Assembly (NCBI RefSeq): GCF_900143075.1
Contig: NZ_FRCY01000014.1
Location: 62,001 to 126,000 of the forward strand
Source of the DNA: Cyclobacterium lianum
GTDB taxonomy: Bacteria > Bacteroidota > Bacteroidia > Cytophagales > Cyclobacteriaceae
Reading direction: 5' to 3'
Length of the DNA: 64,000 nt
Every line of letters begins with the position of its first letter. The stretch's first letter is position 1. The translations under genes were made by a program, and so were the position numbers. Of the stretch, positions 45,052 to 55,224 are shown in pieces. The notes under the pieces are model-generated. The model did no database searches and was not told the origin of the DNA. It saw nothing but the letters and a program-made list of their open reading frames with translations.

Positions 45052-47451
45052 ATGATAACCACACACGACATGAGACAACAACTAATCACACTAATGATGC
45101 TGCTAAGCCTGAGCCATTGGGCAGCAGCCCAGGAAACGAAACCGTACACCCAAACAGTGAGGGGCAAAGTACTGGATATGGTAAGTCAATCTCCCCTGCC
45201 GGGAGCTTCGGTAAGTATCCCGGGTACGGATCCACTAAAAGGAGCCGCCACTGACCTGAATGGTGAGTTCGTTCTGAAGGAAGTACCTACCGGCAGGGCT
45301 ACCATCCAGATCAGTTATCTGGGGTATGAATCTACCAGTCTTCGGGAAGTCCCCATCACCAGTGGCAAGGAGGTCGTACTGACGATCGGCTTACAGGAAA
45401 ACCTGGAACAAATGGAAGAGGTGGTGGTACAGGCCAGAGGGGATTCCCGGGAAGCCCGAAATGAAATGGCCACCGTTTCTGCCAGGGGTTTTGATATGGA
45501 AGCCACCAATCGCTATGCCGGAAGCAGAAATGATCCTGCCCGAATGGCTCAGAATTTTGCCGGGGTAAGTGGTGCCAATGATTCCCGGAACGACATCATC
45601 ATCCGGGGCAATTCACCCACAGGTGTATTGTGGAGATTAGAGGGAGTAGACATTCCCAATCCCAACCATTTCGGGGCCATGGGTACAACAGGAGGTCCGG
45701 TAAGCATCCTGAACAGCAACCTCCTGGACAAAAGTGATTTTATCACAGGGGCATTTCCAGCTGCCTATGGAAACGCCACTGCAGGGGTTTTTGATCTTAA
45801 TTTTAGGAAAGGAAACGCCTTTAGCAGGGAGCATCTGGTCCAAATGGGTTTCAATGGATTTGAGCTTGGCACAGAAGGTCCCCTGGGTGGCAAAAACAAT
45901 GCTTCCTACCTGCTGAATTACCGCTATTCTACCATTGCAATGATGCAGGAAGTAGGTTTCTCCGCCGGCACCGGTAATGCAGTGCCTTATTACCAGGATT
46001 TTTCCATGAAAGTGGATCTGCCCACTGAAAAAATGGGGCGGTTTTCTTTCTTTGCCTTGGGCGGAAAAAGCAATATCGATTTGCTGGGCTCGGAATCCGA
46101 CAGCAGCACCACAGATTTATATTCCGAAATGTCCCAAAACATTTATAATCGTGCTAAAATGGGTGTGGTAGGCATCAACCACACACAATATTACAATCCC
46201 CAAACCTTTGCCGTGATCACCTTATCCGCCGATCATAGTTTTTCTGGAAACCGGGTGGATTCTTTGAGCATGGAAAACAGGGAAGCGGTACCGCTCTACC
46301 GCAACCATTATGGTTTGAGCAAAATCAGGGCGCAATACGAAGTACACCGCAAAGTGGACAACAAAAACAATTTTCGGGCGGGTATCAATTACGACTACCT
46401 GAACTTCAATCTGCGGGACAGCCTGTACCAGGCCGACGAAAAACGCTTCCGGGATTTGAGAAATGAATCCGGTAATTCCGGCCTGTTTCAATCCCACCTG
46501 CAATGGCAGCACCGTTTTGACCAAAGGTTTAAAGCCAATATTGGGATACATTACCTAAACTTTATGCTAAACAATGCCCAACAACTCGAACCGAGGCTGG
46601 GTTTTTCCTTTGACCAAAACGAAAGAAATACCTTTAGTCTTGGCTACGGACTGCACAGCCAACTGCAACCCTTACCCGTTTATTTTCTGGAATCTCAGGT
46701 TTCAACCAGGGAAAATAGGAGAACAAACGAAAATCTGGATTTTACCAAATCGCATCACTTTGTAGCCGGATACAGGTATCAAATAAGCCCGGACATTCAC
46801 CTGAAATCTGAGATTTATTACCAGCACTTGTATGGCATTGCCGTGGAAGAAAATGCCAGCAGCTTTTCCATGCTGAATGCAGGTGCCGATTTTGGCATAC
46901 CGGATGTGGACAGCCTGACCAATCGCGGAAGGGGAAGAAATTATGGTCTCGAACTTACTCTTGAAAAACAATTCAGCGGAGGACCTTATTTTCTGCTCAC
47001 CACATCCTTGTTTGATTCCAAATACAAGGGCAGTGATGGAGAATGGAGAAATACCGCCTTCAACAGCCAATATGTACTGAATGGTCTGCTTGGCAAGGAA
47101 TGGCAAATAGGAAGTCCCAATCGCATTTTATCCCTGGACTTCAAAATCACCTTTGCCGGCGGGCAATACATCACTCCCATCGATTTGGAACGCAGCATCA
47201 TGGAAAACCAGGCCGTTTATCAGGAGGAGAGGGCCTATTCGGTAAAAAATCCCGATTATTTCCGGACCGATCTGAAATTAAATTACAGGGTAAACAAGAA
47301 AAACCTGACGCACGAATGGTCACTGGACATACAAAACCTGACCAATCACCAGAATTTGTTCCGGCAAACCTATAATCCCATTACCGAATCCGTGGTGAAC
47401 AGTTACCAGTTGGGGATATTCCCCATTCCTCAGTACCGGCTTACCTTTTAA
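45052..47451 (+). CDS. TonB-dependent outer-membrane receptor with carboxypeptidase-regulatory-like domain
   Basis: 799 residues. A signal peptide ending SHWAAAQ is followed by a CarboxypepD_reg-like domain (about 38-125: VRGKVLDMVSQSPLPGASVS), then a plug (IRGNSPTGVLWRLEGVDIPN and MGTTGGPVSILNSNLLDKSDF) and a long beta-barrel. No SusD partner follows; a LytS-type kinase and a LytTR regulator do, 41 and then 7 bases apart, so the receptor likely shares a transcript with its regulators. An in-frame ATG at 45070 (MRQQLITLMMLL) is an equally good start. The substrate is unknown. Confidence 0.93.
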   Translation: MITTHDMRQQLITLMMLLSLSHWAAAQETKPYTQTVRGKVLDMVSQSPLPGASVSIPGTDPLKGAATDLNGEFVLKEVPTGRATIQISYLGYESTSLREVPITSGKEVVLTIGLQENLEQMEEVVVQARGDSREARNEMATVSARGFDMEATNRYAGSRNDPARMAQNFAGVSGANDSRNDIIIRGNSPTGVLWRLEGVDIPNPNHFGAMGTTGGPVSILNSNLLDKSDFITGAFPAAYGNATAGVFDLNFRKGNAFSREHLVQMGFNGFELGTEGPLGGKNNASYLLNYRYSTIAMMQEVGFSAGTGNAVPYYQDFSMKVDLPTEKMGRFSFFALGGKSNIDLLGSESDSSTTDLYSEMSQNIYNRAKMGVVGINHTQYYNPQTFAVITLSADHSFSGNRVDSLSMENREAVPLYRNHYGLSKIRAQYEVHRKVDNKNNFRAGINYDYLNFNLRDSLYQADEKRFRDLRNESGNSGLFQSHLQWQHRFDQRFKANIGIHYLNFMLNNAQQLEPRLGFSFDQNERNTFSLGYGLHSQLQPLPVYFLESQVSTRENRRTNENLDFTKSHHFVAGYRYQISPDIHLKSEIYYQHLYGIAVEENASSFSMLNAGADFGIPDVDSLTNRGRGRNYGLELTLEKQFSGGPYFLLTTSLFDSKYKGSDGEWRNTAFNSQYVLNGLLGKEWQIGSPNRILSLDFKITFAGGQYITPIDLERSIMENQAVYQEERAYSVKNPDYFRTDLKLNYRVNKKNLTHEWSLDIQNLTNHQNLFRQTYNPITESVVNSYQLGIFPIPQYRLTF

Positions 47452-47492
47452 CCAATAGCTTTGAGTATATTGTCAGCAAAGCTGTCTGTAAA

Positions 47493-48488
47493 ATGAAAAT
47501 AAAAGCTCCTTTTGACCGATACCTGTTGATGCTGGGCCTGGCTAGTATTCTGGCCTATTTCGGACATGACGCAAACTTTTGGCCTTATGTTCTGGTCAAC
47601 CTGGCCTATACCTTTGCCTTTTGGGAAGGGAATTACCAGCTTGTAGGTTGGGTCAGGGAGCGTTTTCCACTTATGCAACAAACCAGTAGAAGAATATTTA
47701 CCCAAATCGGACTTTCCATTTCCTATACCCTACTTGCCGGTACCCTGGTCACCTTATTTTTCCATTTGATTGACTGGATCCCTTATGCGTGGGATTTCCA
47801 CCAGCGTATCCTGATCATGGGCCTGTTTATTACTGCCATTATTGCCATTGTGTATGAAAGTGTTTTTTATTTTGACCTGTGGAAATCCTCCTTGCTGGAA
47901 AGTGAGCGGTTAAAGAAAACGGCTGCCCGCCTGCAGTTTGAAAGCCTGAAAAATCAGGTAAATCCTCACTTTCTTTTCAATAGTCTGAACAGCCTTGCTT
48001 CCCTTATTCCGGTAGACCCGGTCAAGGCGGAAAAATTTGTGCAGGAATTCGCCCTGATCTACCGGTATGTGCTGGAGGTGAAAGACAGGAATTTTGTTTC
48101 TCTAAGAGAGGAAATGGATTTTGTATCTTCCTTTGTTTATCTTCTGAAAATCCGGTTTGGTGATCACCTGAAGTTCGAACACCAACTGGAAAAACAACTG
48201 GACCAATATCAAATACCACCCTTAATTTTGCAAAACCTCGTTGAAAACGCCATCAAGCACAATGTCATTCTGAAAGAGCGTCCCCTGGTCATTCGGATGG
48301 AATTGGCGGGTGATACCTTGGTGGTACGCAATAACCTGCAGAAGCGGAGCATCCCCGCAGCATCTACCGGTACCGGTCTGCGGAACATGGCACAGCGTCT
48401 GCAATTGGTAGCCAATAAGCAAGCTAAATTTTATGAAAAAGAGGGGTATTTCTGTGCGGAAATACCCTTGATACCCGAATCTGACTGA
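47493..48488 (+). CDS. LytS/YehU-type sensor histidine kinase
   Basis: 331 residues: four membrane helices in the first 125, a short coiled coil (ESERLKKTAARLQFESLK), then the His_kinase domain NPHFLFNSLNSL with phospho-acceptor His159, and an ATPase domain with PPLILQNLVENAIKHN and GTGLRNMAQRLQL. It lacks a recognisable periplasmic sensing domain. Partner of the LytTR regulator starting seven bases downstream. Confidence 0.95.
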   Translation: MKIKAPFDRYLLMLGLASILAYFGHDANFWPYVLVNLAYTFAFWEGNYQLVGWVRERFPLMQQTSRRIFTQIGLSISYTLLAGTLVTLFFHLIDWIPYAWDFHQRILIMGLFITAIIAIVYESVFYFDLWKSSLLESERLKKTAARLQFESLKNQVNPHFLFNSLNSLASLIPVDPVKAEKFVQEFALIYRYVLEVKDRNFVSLREEMDFVSSFVYLLKIRFGDHLKFEHQLEKQLDQYQIPPLILQNLVENAIKHNVILKERPLVIRMELAGDTLVVRNNLQKRSIPAASTGTGLRNMAQRLQLVANKQAKFYEKEGYFCAEIPLIPESD

Positions 48489-48495
48489 TCAAGAT

Positions 48496-49254
48496 ATGTA
48501 CAACACATTAATTGTAGAGGACGAAAAGTTGGCTGCTGACCGTTTGGAACGGATGCTGCTACAGGTAGCTCCGGATGTCCGGGTGCTGGAGAAAGTTGAT
48601 ACGGTAAAGGAAGCAGTAAACTTTTTGGAGAAACAGCAACCCGACCTGATCTTTCTGGACATACACCTGGCAGACGGATCGGGATTCGAGATTTTTGAAA
48701 AGGTACAGGTTAGTTGCCCCGTGATTTTCACCACGGCATTTGATGAATATGCCTTGCAGGCATTCCAGGTCAACGGTATCTCCTATCTGCTCAAACCCAT
48801 CAGTACGGAAGAACTTGCAGGAAGCATGCGAAAACTGAAAAGTCTGCAAGGAGCAGACCAGCAACAGCAACAGATCGGAATGCTTCTCGAGCAGATCAGA
48901 AAGCGGGAAGTAAGCTACCGAAAGCGGTTTTTGGTCAGCTACGGAAGCACCATAAAATCCATTTCCATTCAGGAAGTGGCCTATTTTTTTGCTGAGAACA
49001 CAGCGGTGTATCTGGTCGATAATTCGGGTAGTAAATACATTCTGGACGAAACGCTGGACCAACTATCAGAGGGATTAGACCCGGCAGTATTTTTCCGGGT
49101 AAACCGCAGTTTCACGGTGCAGGCGGATGCCATCCGGCAGATGCACGCTTACTCGCGCAGCCGCATCAAGCTGGACCTGGAGCCTGCCTGTAGCAAAGAA
49201 TGCATCAGCAGCTCGGAAAAAACTGCGGAATTTAAGGATTGGTTGGGGAGGTGA
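48496..49254 (+). CDS. LytTR-family response regulator
   Basis: 252 residues. Receiver domain (1-120) with acidic pocket VEDE, phosphorylation site Asp55 (LIFLDIHLADGSGFEIF), Thr (TTAFDEYALQAF) and Lys in YLLKPIS. A linker leads to the LytTR DNA-binding domain (about 145-250) with FLVSYGSTIKSISIQEVAYF and FFRVNRSFTVQADAIRQ. LytTR proteins bind direct repeats upstream of their targets; its likely target is the neighbouring receptor operon. Confidence 0.95.
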   Translation: MYNTLIVEDEKLAADRLERMLLQVAPDVRVLEKVDTVKEAVNFLEKQQPDLIFLDIHLADGSGFEIFEKVQVSCPVIFTTAFDEYALQAFQVNGISYLLKPISTEELAGSMRKLKSLQGADQQQQQIGMLLEQIRKREVSYRKRFLVSYGSTIKSISIQEVAYFFAENTAVYLVDNSGSKYILDETLDQLSEGLDPAVFFRVNRSFTVQADAIRQMHAYSRSRIKLDLEPACSKECISSSEKTAEFKDWLGR

Positions 49255-49303
49255 GGCAAGCTGGCTGTGAATTTTCGGGGGAAATACACAACATAAAAAA
49301 CAA

Positions 49304-49337
49304 AAGAGGCTTCGAAATAAATCGAAACCTCTTTTTT
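49304..49337. terminator. Bidirectional terminator between LytTR regulator and susD genes
   Basis: Arms AAGAGGCTTCGA (49304-49315) and TCGAAACCTCTT (49322-49333) pair at 11 of 12 positions around a 6-base loop, with T-runs on both sides (six T on plus). It ends both convergent operons. Confidence 0.88.
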
Positions 49338-49370
49338 AGTTATTTAAAACTGATTATGGATGTGCAGCAA

Positions 49371-50972
49371 TCAATTCCCGCCATCCCACCAGGTTCGGGT
49401 GATCCAGTCATCTCCTCCCATTCGGGAAATGGCACTGACAAGAGATTCCTGATTCACACTGCTCTCTCCTGCGGGAAATGGTTGGCTCCGGGGAATCTGG
49501 CCTGAAGAGAAATTTCCGGGGAAATTCACCGGAGTCAACTCAGGGTATCCCGTTCGCTTCCAGTTGTTCCAGGCCTCTACGTAATTGGCAAGAATACTGG
49601 TAGTAGCCCAATACTGCTCATTGATCATTTCCAGAGCGGCTTCTTCCGTACTCTGATCAAGTGGATTGGCATCGAGGTAGGCCATCACATCGGCGGCAGA
49701 TACGCTCCCACCTCCAAATTTTCCAATGCTTGCAAAGGCTCCCTCCACACCATTGTTGTAATATTCGGAAGCTGATCCGGAGGCAAGGCCCCGGACAGCG
49801 GCATCAGCCAGCAGGAGTTGAACTTCCGCATAGGTCAAAGCAAAAACCGGTGCTTCCCGATCCCGGTAAATGGCTGTTGGCCGGGAGTAGGCACCAATGG
49901 TAGCTACATTTCCTCCGCTGCCTGTGGGACCCGGAAAATCAGGATGGTTTGAAATATCAAACTGACCCCCGGTAAGATCGTAGCCGTTTGGCAAACCAAT
50001 CTGTACCGCGGGATCATTGTTGCCTACGACGGTTCCGTCGCGGTTGGCAGCTAATCCGGCAGGCGGAACTTCAGCGATGATGGGCAATCTTGGATCGTTG
50101 GTGGATTTCAGGTAATCGATCATTTCTTTAGACCACCTGACTTCATAAATATCATCCACCACATTCAGTGCATTGGCATTCGTATTGGCATAGCCATTGG
50201 GCTGGTCAGAAGGGACCAAAGCGTCGTCATCAGGAGATTCGAATACTCCACCTGCTACCGCTTTTTGTACCCAGGTCTGGGCTGCAGCAGGATCAACTTT
50301 TACGAGACGCAAAGCCATTTTCAGCATCACTGAATAGCCAAATTTCCTCCATTTGGCCAGATCGCCGCCGTAGATCACATCATTCCTGATAGGGTCGGCC
50401 GCCGGGTTTAGCGCATTAAGGGCTGTTTCCAGATCGGTCAGCATGTTCTGATAGGCCTCAGCCTGATTATCAAATTTTGGTTGGGTAATACCTTCCTCTG
50501 CCTGGAGCCCTTCAGAATAGGGAATATCACCATAAACATCAGACACAAAGGAAAGGGTGCTGACCTTGAAGATTTCGCCTACGGCTACCAGATTGGTGAA
50601 ACCTTTGGTTTCTGCAAGGCTTTGCATTTGATTTAGCCTTGAGGCTACGGTGTATCCGTTGTTCCAGACACCCTGAATGTAGGAGTTGGTACTACCGGAT
50701 ATGACGTATTTGTCAGCGTTGGAATAGTAATTGGCCCCGCCGGTGGATGTAGAGGCCAGTGCTTGTATCCACATGCTCTGAAACAGGATGGGTCCTGAAT
50801 AGCCGGTGAGCATGTCTCCATATCCGTAGGTAGCTACCGGCAATATCAGGTTGGGGTCGAATACATCGGCTCCTGGCCGGTTGGGGTCTGTATTCAGCTC
50901 TTCAAATCTTTCATCACAAGAAGTGAATGCCAGAAAGCTGCACAGAATGAATAGGTTGATATATTTTTTCAT
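49371..50972 (-). CDS. SusD/RagB-family outer-membrane lipoprotein
   Basis: 533 residues of the SusD-like_2 type, with a lipoprotein signal (MKKYINLFILCSFLAFTSC, Cys19) and the start DERFEELNTDPNRPG. TPR-like helical segments carry VGEIFKVSTLSFVSDVYGDIPY and ITQPKFDNQAEAYQNMLTDL; the late FALTYAEVQLLLADAAVRG is characteristic of the family. SusD-like proteins cap the SusC barrel and bind the imported oligomer at the cell surface. It follows susC by two bases. No glycoside hydrolase or peptidase is adjacent, so the substrate cannot be inferred. Confidence 0.95.
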   Translation of the reverse strand: MKKYINLFILCSFLAFTSCDERFEELNTDPNRPGADVFDPNLILPVATYGYGDMLTGYSGPILFQSMWIQALASTSTGGANYYSNADKYVISGSTNSYIQGVWNNGYTVASRLNQMQSLAETKGFTNLVAVGEIFKVSTLSFVSDVYGDIPYSEGLQAEEGITQPKFDNQAEAYQNMLTDLETALNALNPAADPIRNDVIYGGDLAKWRKFGYSVMLKMALRLVKVDPAAAQTWVQKAVAGGVFESPDDDALVPSDQPNGYANTNANALNVVDDIYEVRWSKEMIDYLKSTNDPRLPIIAEVPPAGLAANRDGTVVGNNDPAVQIGLPNGYDLTGGQFDISNHPDFPGPTGSGGNVATIGAYSRPTAIYRDREAPVFALTYAEVQLLLADAAVRGLASGSASEYYNNGVEGAFASIGKFGGGSVSAADVMAYLDANPLDQSTEEAALEMINEQYWATTSILANYVEAWNNWKRTGYPELTPVNFPGNFSSGQIPRSQPFPAGESSVNQESLVSAISRMGGDDWITRTWWDGGN

Positions 50973-50974
50973 GA

Positions 50975-53900
50975 TTAGTGCAATTTGAAATTTAAGTTGA
51001 ACCCAATAGAACGGGTAGAAGGCAAACTGGTACCCTCTATACCGAGGAAGTTTATGTTGGATCCAAATGTGGCCTCAGGATCAATATTTTCCGTCTTTCT
51101 CATCAGAATGGCCAGGTTTCTTCCTACAATTGAAGCTGTCAGGCCTTTAAATACAGGCACAGCATTAAACCACCTGTCAGGGAAGGAATATCCGAATGTC
51201 AGTTGACGCAACTTGATGAAATCTCCATCGACCACACTGGTTTTGGTCACGTTCTGAACGAGTGCCTGATAATAATTTTCGGCAGGTGCGGTGATTTCAT
51301 TGGTTGTGATCCCCTCTTCTCTTCCTACGAGCGTGTTTTGGTGCAATCCCCGGAAGTGGGAATAAAATTCTGTAGCAGACAGCACCTTGTTTCCGAAGTT
51401 ATAGTCGACCAGAAAAGAGAAAGAAACGCCTTTGTAGTTAAATTCGTTGTTCCAGCCGCCATAGTGGGTAGGCAATACAGAACCCCAGTTTTTAAGTTCA
51501 CCTCTTACGGGCAATCCCGCGTTGTCAACTACAATGTCTCCGTTGGCATCGTATTGGTAATCGTAGGCCCTGATCTGAGGTCCGGGAAGGCCCGGCACAT
51601 ACGCCGTAACCGCATTTCCGAGAGTGGCCCTGTTCTGTCCGAGGTTGATAGGGTTGTTGTCCAGATTAGTACTCAGCACCTCATTCCTCACATTGGTAAA
51701 GTTGAAGGATGTTCTCCAGGTGAAGTCTGTGGTTTGTATCGGTATACCGGTCACCATCAATTCCAGGCCTTTGTTATTGGTAGATCCGGTGGCCACGACC
51801 GCACTGTTAAATCCGGAAGCGATGCTGTAACTCGCATTCATGATCTCATTGTTGGTGGTCTTGGAAAAGTAAGCCACATCGAAGGTCAGCCTGTTGTTCA
51901 GGAAACTCAGGTCCATCCCCAATTCAATTTCATCCGTCGTGAAGGGCTTCAGAAACAGGTTTGGCAAACTCAGGGGGGAGGATCCTGCCGCAACACCATT
52001 GTAGGAATTGGCAGAATTGTAGTAAAACTGGGTTTGGTAAGCAGCAAAGGGCTCTCCACTGGTGACGGCATACGAACTCCTTAATTTTCCGAAATCCAAT
52101 GCAGGAATATTCAGGAACTGATCAAAGAGAAATGCTGCAGTCACTGAGGGGGAGAAAATGCTGTTGTTGTCGACAGGCAGTGTACTGTACACATCATATC
52201 GTCCTGTGGTGGTCAGGGTCAGAAAATCTCTGTATCCAAAACCCATGGAATAATAACCGGACACAACCTCCCGCTCATTAAACCCATAAGAGCGATTGAA
52301 TACCTCCACATTAAACGGAGAATACAATCCGGGAATTACAAACATTGAACCTCCCACACCTACTTCCTCAAATCGGTTGTTCCGGAAGGTACCACCCACA
52401 AGGGCATCCAGGGAAATGTCCTGGTTCAACATCACGTCCGCTCCAAAAATAGCATCCACATTCAGCTCTGATCGGGTAGACAGGCTCCTGCTGTTGAGGT
52501 TACCTTTCAGGTCAGCGGCATAAGCCAGTCCGGTAGGATCGACTCCGAAAAAATCATCATTGGATACATCGTTGCCCATTCGGAGCAAGGCATAAACCTT
52601 TGGCGTAAAGCTATATCTCGCAGAAAGGGTGGAAATGGTTCTTTTTCTACCTCTATCGTTGATTCCTCTGTTTGCGATGAAATATGGATTGGTCACGAAT
52701 ATATCATCGCTAAAGACGATTTCTCGTCCCTCTTCATCATAACCGGGAGCGAAAATACTCGGTGCGATATTTGGCGCAAGGAACAAGAAGTTGTTAGGGT
52801 TTTTAGGCCCGTCACTCAGGTTGGGGATATTGTCGCTCTTCTGATCAATATAATTGATCATAGCAGAGACGTTGAGTTTATCGGTGATATTCTGATCCAC
52901 GTTCAGGTTAATATTCAATCGGTCGTTACCGCTGTTGGGGACAATTGAATTGGAATTCAGGTTAGATATGGATAGCCTGAATGCGCCGTCTTCTCCCAAT
53001 CCTTTAGAAACGGATACGGAATTCGTGATATTGGTACCCAATCGGTAAAAATCGAGATAGGTTTCATTGGAAGGCAGATAGGGGTATTGATTGCCATCGT
53101 AACCGATCACATTGCCTCCCATGGGTTCTCCCCATGCAAATCTTCCTGTAGTACGTGCATCTGACTCGGACTGTGGCCTTTGTCCGCCTCTACCCTGTCC
53201 GTATTCATTCTGGAAATTGGTAAAATCCACAGCCTGGTCAGTCATCACGTTTACATTGTAACTCAGCGACCAGTCACCTCCTTTTTTCGCCGATTTGGTA
53301 GTTACCAAGATCACCCCATTAGAGGCCCTTGCCCCGTAAAGAGCAGAGGCTGCCTGCCCTTTCAGTACAGTCATGGATTCAATATCATCGGGGCTCAGGT
53401 TACCTATGCCATCGCCATTGTCTGATCCACCCCATTGACCTGCCGAACCACGCTGCGTATTGTCCATAGGAACTCCGTTGATAACAAAAAGGGGAGATCC
53501 CGTTCCAGAAATACTGGGAAGGCCTCGTAGCACAATGTTGGAAGAACCTTGCGGACCACCGTTGGTGCCTTTCACCACCAAACCGGCTACCTGACCGGTC
53601 AGGGAGTTGGCTACGTTTGGCTCCCGGGCCTTGTCCATCACATCACTATCTACCGTGGTGACGGCATAGCCTAGTTTTCTCTTTTCCTTGGTCAGACCCA
53701 GGGCGGTGACCACTACTTCATTCAACTCACTCGCATCCTCAGACATTTCTACATCGAGCTGGCTGCGGTTACCCACGGTAAACTCCTGATTGGCAAAGCC
53801 TATAAACGAAAATACCAAAACAGTGTTTTCGTTGACACTGATAGAATACCTTCCGTCCACATCCGTGGTCGTACCGGTTTGGTTAGCCTTGTCCAGTACC

Positions 53901-54034
53901 GTGACACCGGGGATAGGGTTACCATCTGCTTCAGCCACCACAGTACCTGTGAGGACCCTCGTTTGGGAATGGGCCTGAATGCTCAGAAAAAGCATGAGGA
54001 CCAATCCGTACATGGTTGATAAAATTATTCTCAT
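50975..54034 (-). CDS. SusC/RagA-family TonB-linked outer-membrane protein
   Basis: 1019 residues. Signal peptide ending AHSQ, CarboxypepD_reg-like domain (about 25-110: LTGTVVAEADGNPIPGVTVL), plug with ANSLTGQVAGLVVKGTNGG, the SusC hallmark VLRGLPSISGTGSPLFVING and SALYGARASNGVILVTTKS, then a 22-strand barrel ending in GFNLNFKLH. Imports nutrients using TonB energy together with the SusD lipoprotein. No STN domain, so not the FecA-type with an anti-sigma partner. The gene's upstream 600-base gap contains its promoter. Confidence 0.97.
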   Translation of the reverse strand: MRIILSTMYGLVLMLFLSIQAHSQTRVLTGTVVAEADGNPIPGVTVLDKANQTGTTTDVDGRYSISVNENTVLVFSFIGFANQEFTVGNRSQLDVEMSEDASELNEVVVTALGLTKEKRKLGYAVTTVDSDVMDKAREPNVANSLTGQVAGLVVKGTNGGPQGSSNIVLRGLPSISGTGSPLFVINGVPMDNTQRGSAGQWGGSDNGDGIGNLSPDDIESMTVLKGQAASALYGARASNGVILVTTKSAKKGGDWSLSYNVNVMTDQAVDFTNFQNEYGQGRGGQRPQSESDARTTGRFAWGEPMGGNVIGYDGNQYPYLPSNETYLDFYRLGTNITNSVSVSKGLGEDGAFRLSISNLNSNSIVPNSGNDRLNINLNVDQNITDKLNVSAMINYIDQKSDNIPNLSDGPKNPNNFLFLAPNIAPSIFAPGYDEEGREIVFSDDIFVTNPYFIANRGINDRGRKRTISTLSARYSFTPKVYALLRMGNDVSNDDFFGVDPTGLAYAADLKGNLNSRSLSTRSELNVDAIFGADVMLNQDISLDALVGGTFRNNRFEEVGVGGSMFVIPGLYSPFNVEVFNRSYGFNEREVVSGYYSMGFGYRDFLTLTTTGRYDVYSTLPVDNNSIFSPSVTAAFLFDQFLNIPALDFGKLRSSYAVTSGEPFAAYQTQFYYNSANSYNGVAAGSSPLSLPNLFLKPFTTDEIELGMDLSFLNNRLTFDVAYFSKTTNNEIMNASYSIASGFNSAVVATGSTNNKGLELMVTGIPIQTTDFTWRTSFNFTNVRNEVLSTNLDNNPINLGQNRATLGNAVTAYVPGLPGPQIRAYDYQYDANGDIVVDNAGLPVRGELKNWGSVLPTHYGGWNNEFNYKGVSFSFLVDYNFGNKVLSATEFYSHFRGLHQNTLVGREEGITTNEITAPAENYYQALVQNVTKTSVVDGDFIKLRQLTFGYSFPDRWFNAVPVFKGLTASIVGRNLAILMRKTENIDPEATFGSNINFLGIEGTSLPSTRSIGFNLNFKLH

Positions 54035-54638
54035 AACTTAGGATAAAGGTTTGAAATAAAAGGACATTAAGAAATTTGCAGCATCTCAACTGGGGCATTT
54101 TCATGCGTTACGACTTCCGGGATTATTGGCAGTCTGGCAGAATCGAAAAGTATTGTGCGTTTGAATATCCTGATCACCAACAGCTTAATCATCGAAAGTT
54201 CAATTGACATACCAACCAAATTTTTAATGGTTTAAAGGTATGTATTTTCCGGCTGTTCCTGAAAGAGTTTTTATTTTTTTTAACTAAACAACTTCTCTTT
54301 GTCAATAATCTCCATAAAGTCATAAACCAATCAGGAATTTGAGAAAAAAGTACCAACTGCTTGGAAATTAAATCGACATCTTCGTACAAGTAAGCCAAAA
54401 AAATCAAGCTTACACTATAAATAGGCCTGTTACCAGACTTGTGATCTGCTTGACTGAAGTCTGACTGATGCCCCATACCGGTTGGGTCAGAAGCCACCCG
54501 GCTCCTCAGGATCTGGTAAAATCAGGTGCTGACAAAAAAACCAGTTGGAAAAACCAAAAAAAATAAAATATTAGTCTCGAAAGCTCAACACTTTTCCTGT
54601 AGCCTCCGTCTTCGTGATGTAACCAATCAACATTTCCT
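54035..54638. other. Intergenic stretch upstream of susC
   Basis: 604 bases between divergent genes (susC on minus, lipoprotein on plus). AT-rich at 54200-54330. It contains the promoters of both. I see no tRNA, hairpin with T-run, LytTR-type direct repeat or gene. Confidence 0.45.
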
Positions 54639-55052
54639 ATGAGAATCACTGTATTTACTTTTGTATTTGGTCTGCTGCTTTTTTCCTGCATGGAAGATCA
54701 AAACCTATCTGCACTGGAGGCCGGCCCCATACCGGTAGGCAACTGGACTAATCTGGAATACCAGGAAAATGGCATCGCTCTCGAAAAAGTGGACCGGCTA
54801 CGCGAAAACACCTATGGATATCGCTTTTTAGGCGATGGTAAATTGATCCACCGCGCCAATAGTGGCTGGTGCGGAACACCGCCGATAATCACCAGTGACT
54901 ATGAAGGCACCTGGGAAAGAGAGGGTGAAATCCTGACCCTGACCGCTCCCTATTGGGGTGGTACTCAAGTACAGAAATGGAAAATCATTGCCTCTACCGC
55001 AAATACACTTCAGGTTGAGGTCATCAGTCAGGAACTGCAAATGGACGAGTAA
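54639..55052 (+). CDS. Small lipoprotein, lipocalin-like
   Basis: 137 residues: lipoprotein signal MRITVFTFVFGLLLFSC (Cys17), then a short acidic linker and an alternating-strand domain with VGNWTNLEYQENGIAL, YGYRFLGDGKLIHRANSGW, EGTWEREGEILTLTAPYWGG and a C-terminal strand. The style is that of lipocalin-like/META-type small Bacteroidota lipoproteins. Function unknown. The gene is single, with its own terminator. Confidence 0.78.
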   Translation: MRITVFTFVFGLLLFSCMEDQNLSALEAGPIPVGNWTNLEYQENGIALEKVDRLRENTYGYRFLGDGKLIHRANSGWCGTPPIITSDYEGTWEREGEILTLTAPYWGGTQVQKWKIIASTANTLQVEVISQELQMDE

Positions 55053-55097
55053 TATACCAGGGTCCTTGTCTGCCCATTTTTTTACAAATTATTTTCG

Positions 55098-55124
55098 ATC
55101 CGGGTATTACACCCGGATTTTTTA
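55098..55124 (+). terminator. Terminator after the lipocalin-like lipoprotein gene
   Basis: Perfect 8-base stem ATCCGGGT (55098-55105) / ACCCGGAT (55111-55118) with a 5-base loop and a T-run TTTTTTATTT. Confidence 0.9.
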
Positions 55125-55224
55125 TTTCTTGCCGTCAGATTAAAATAAAACCAGTAACTTAACATGATTTGTTTGGCGTAGCATGCAACAAACCTAACCT
55201 ACCAACTGACAAAGTCCAATATAG

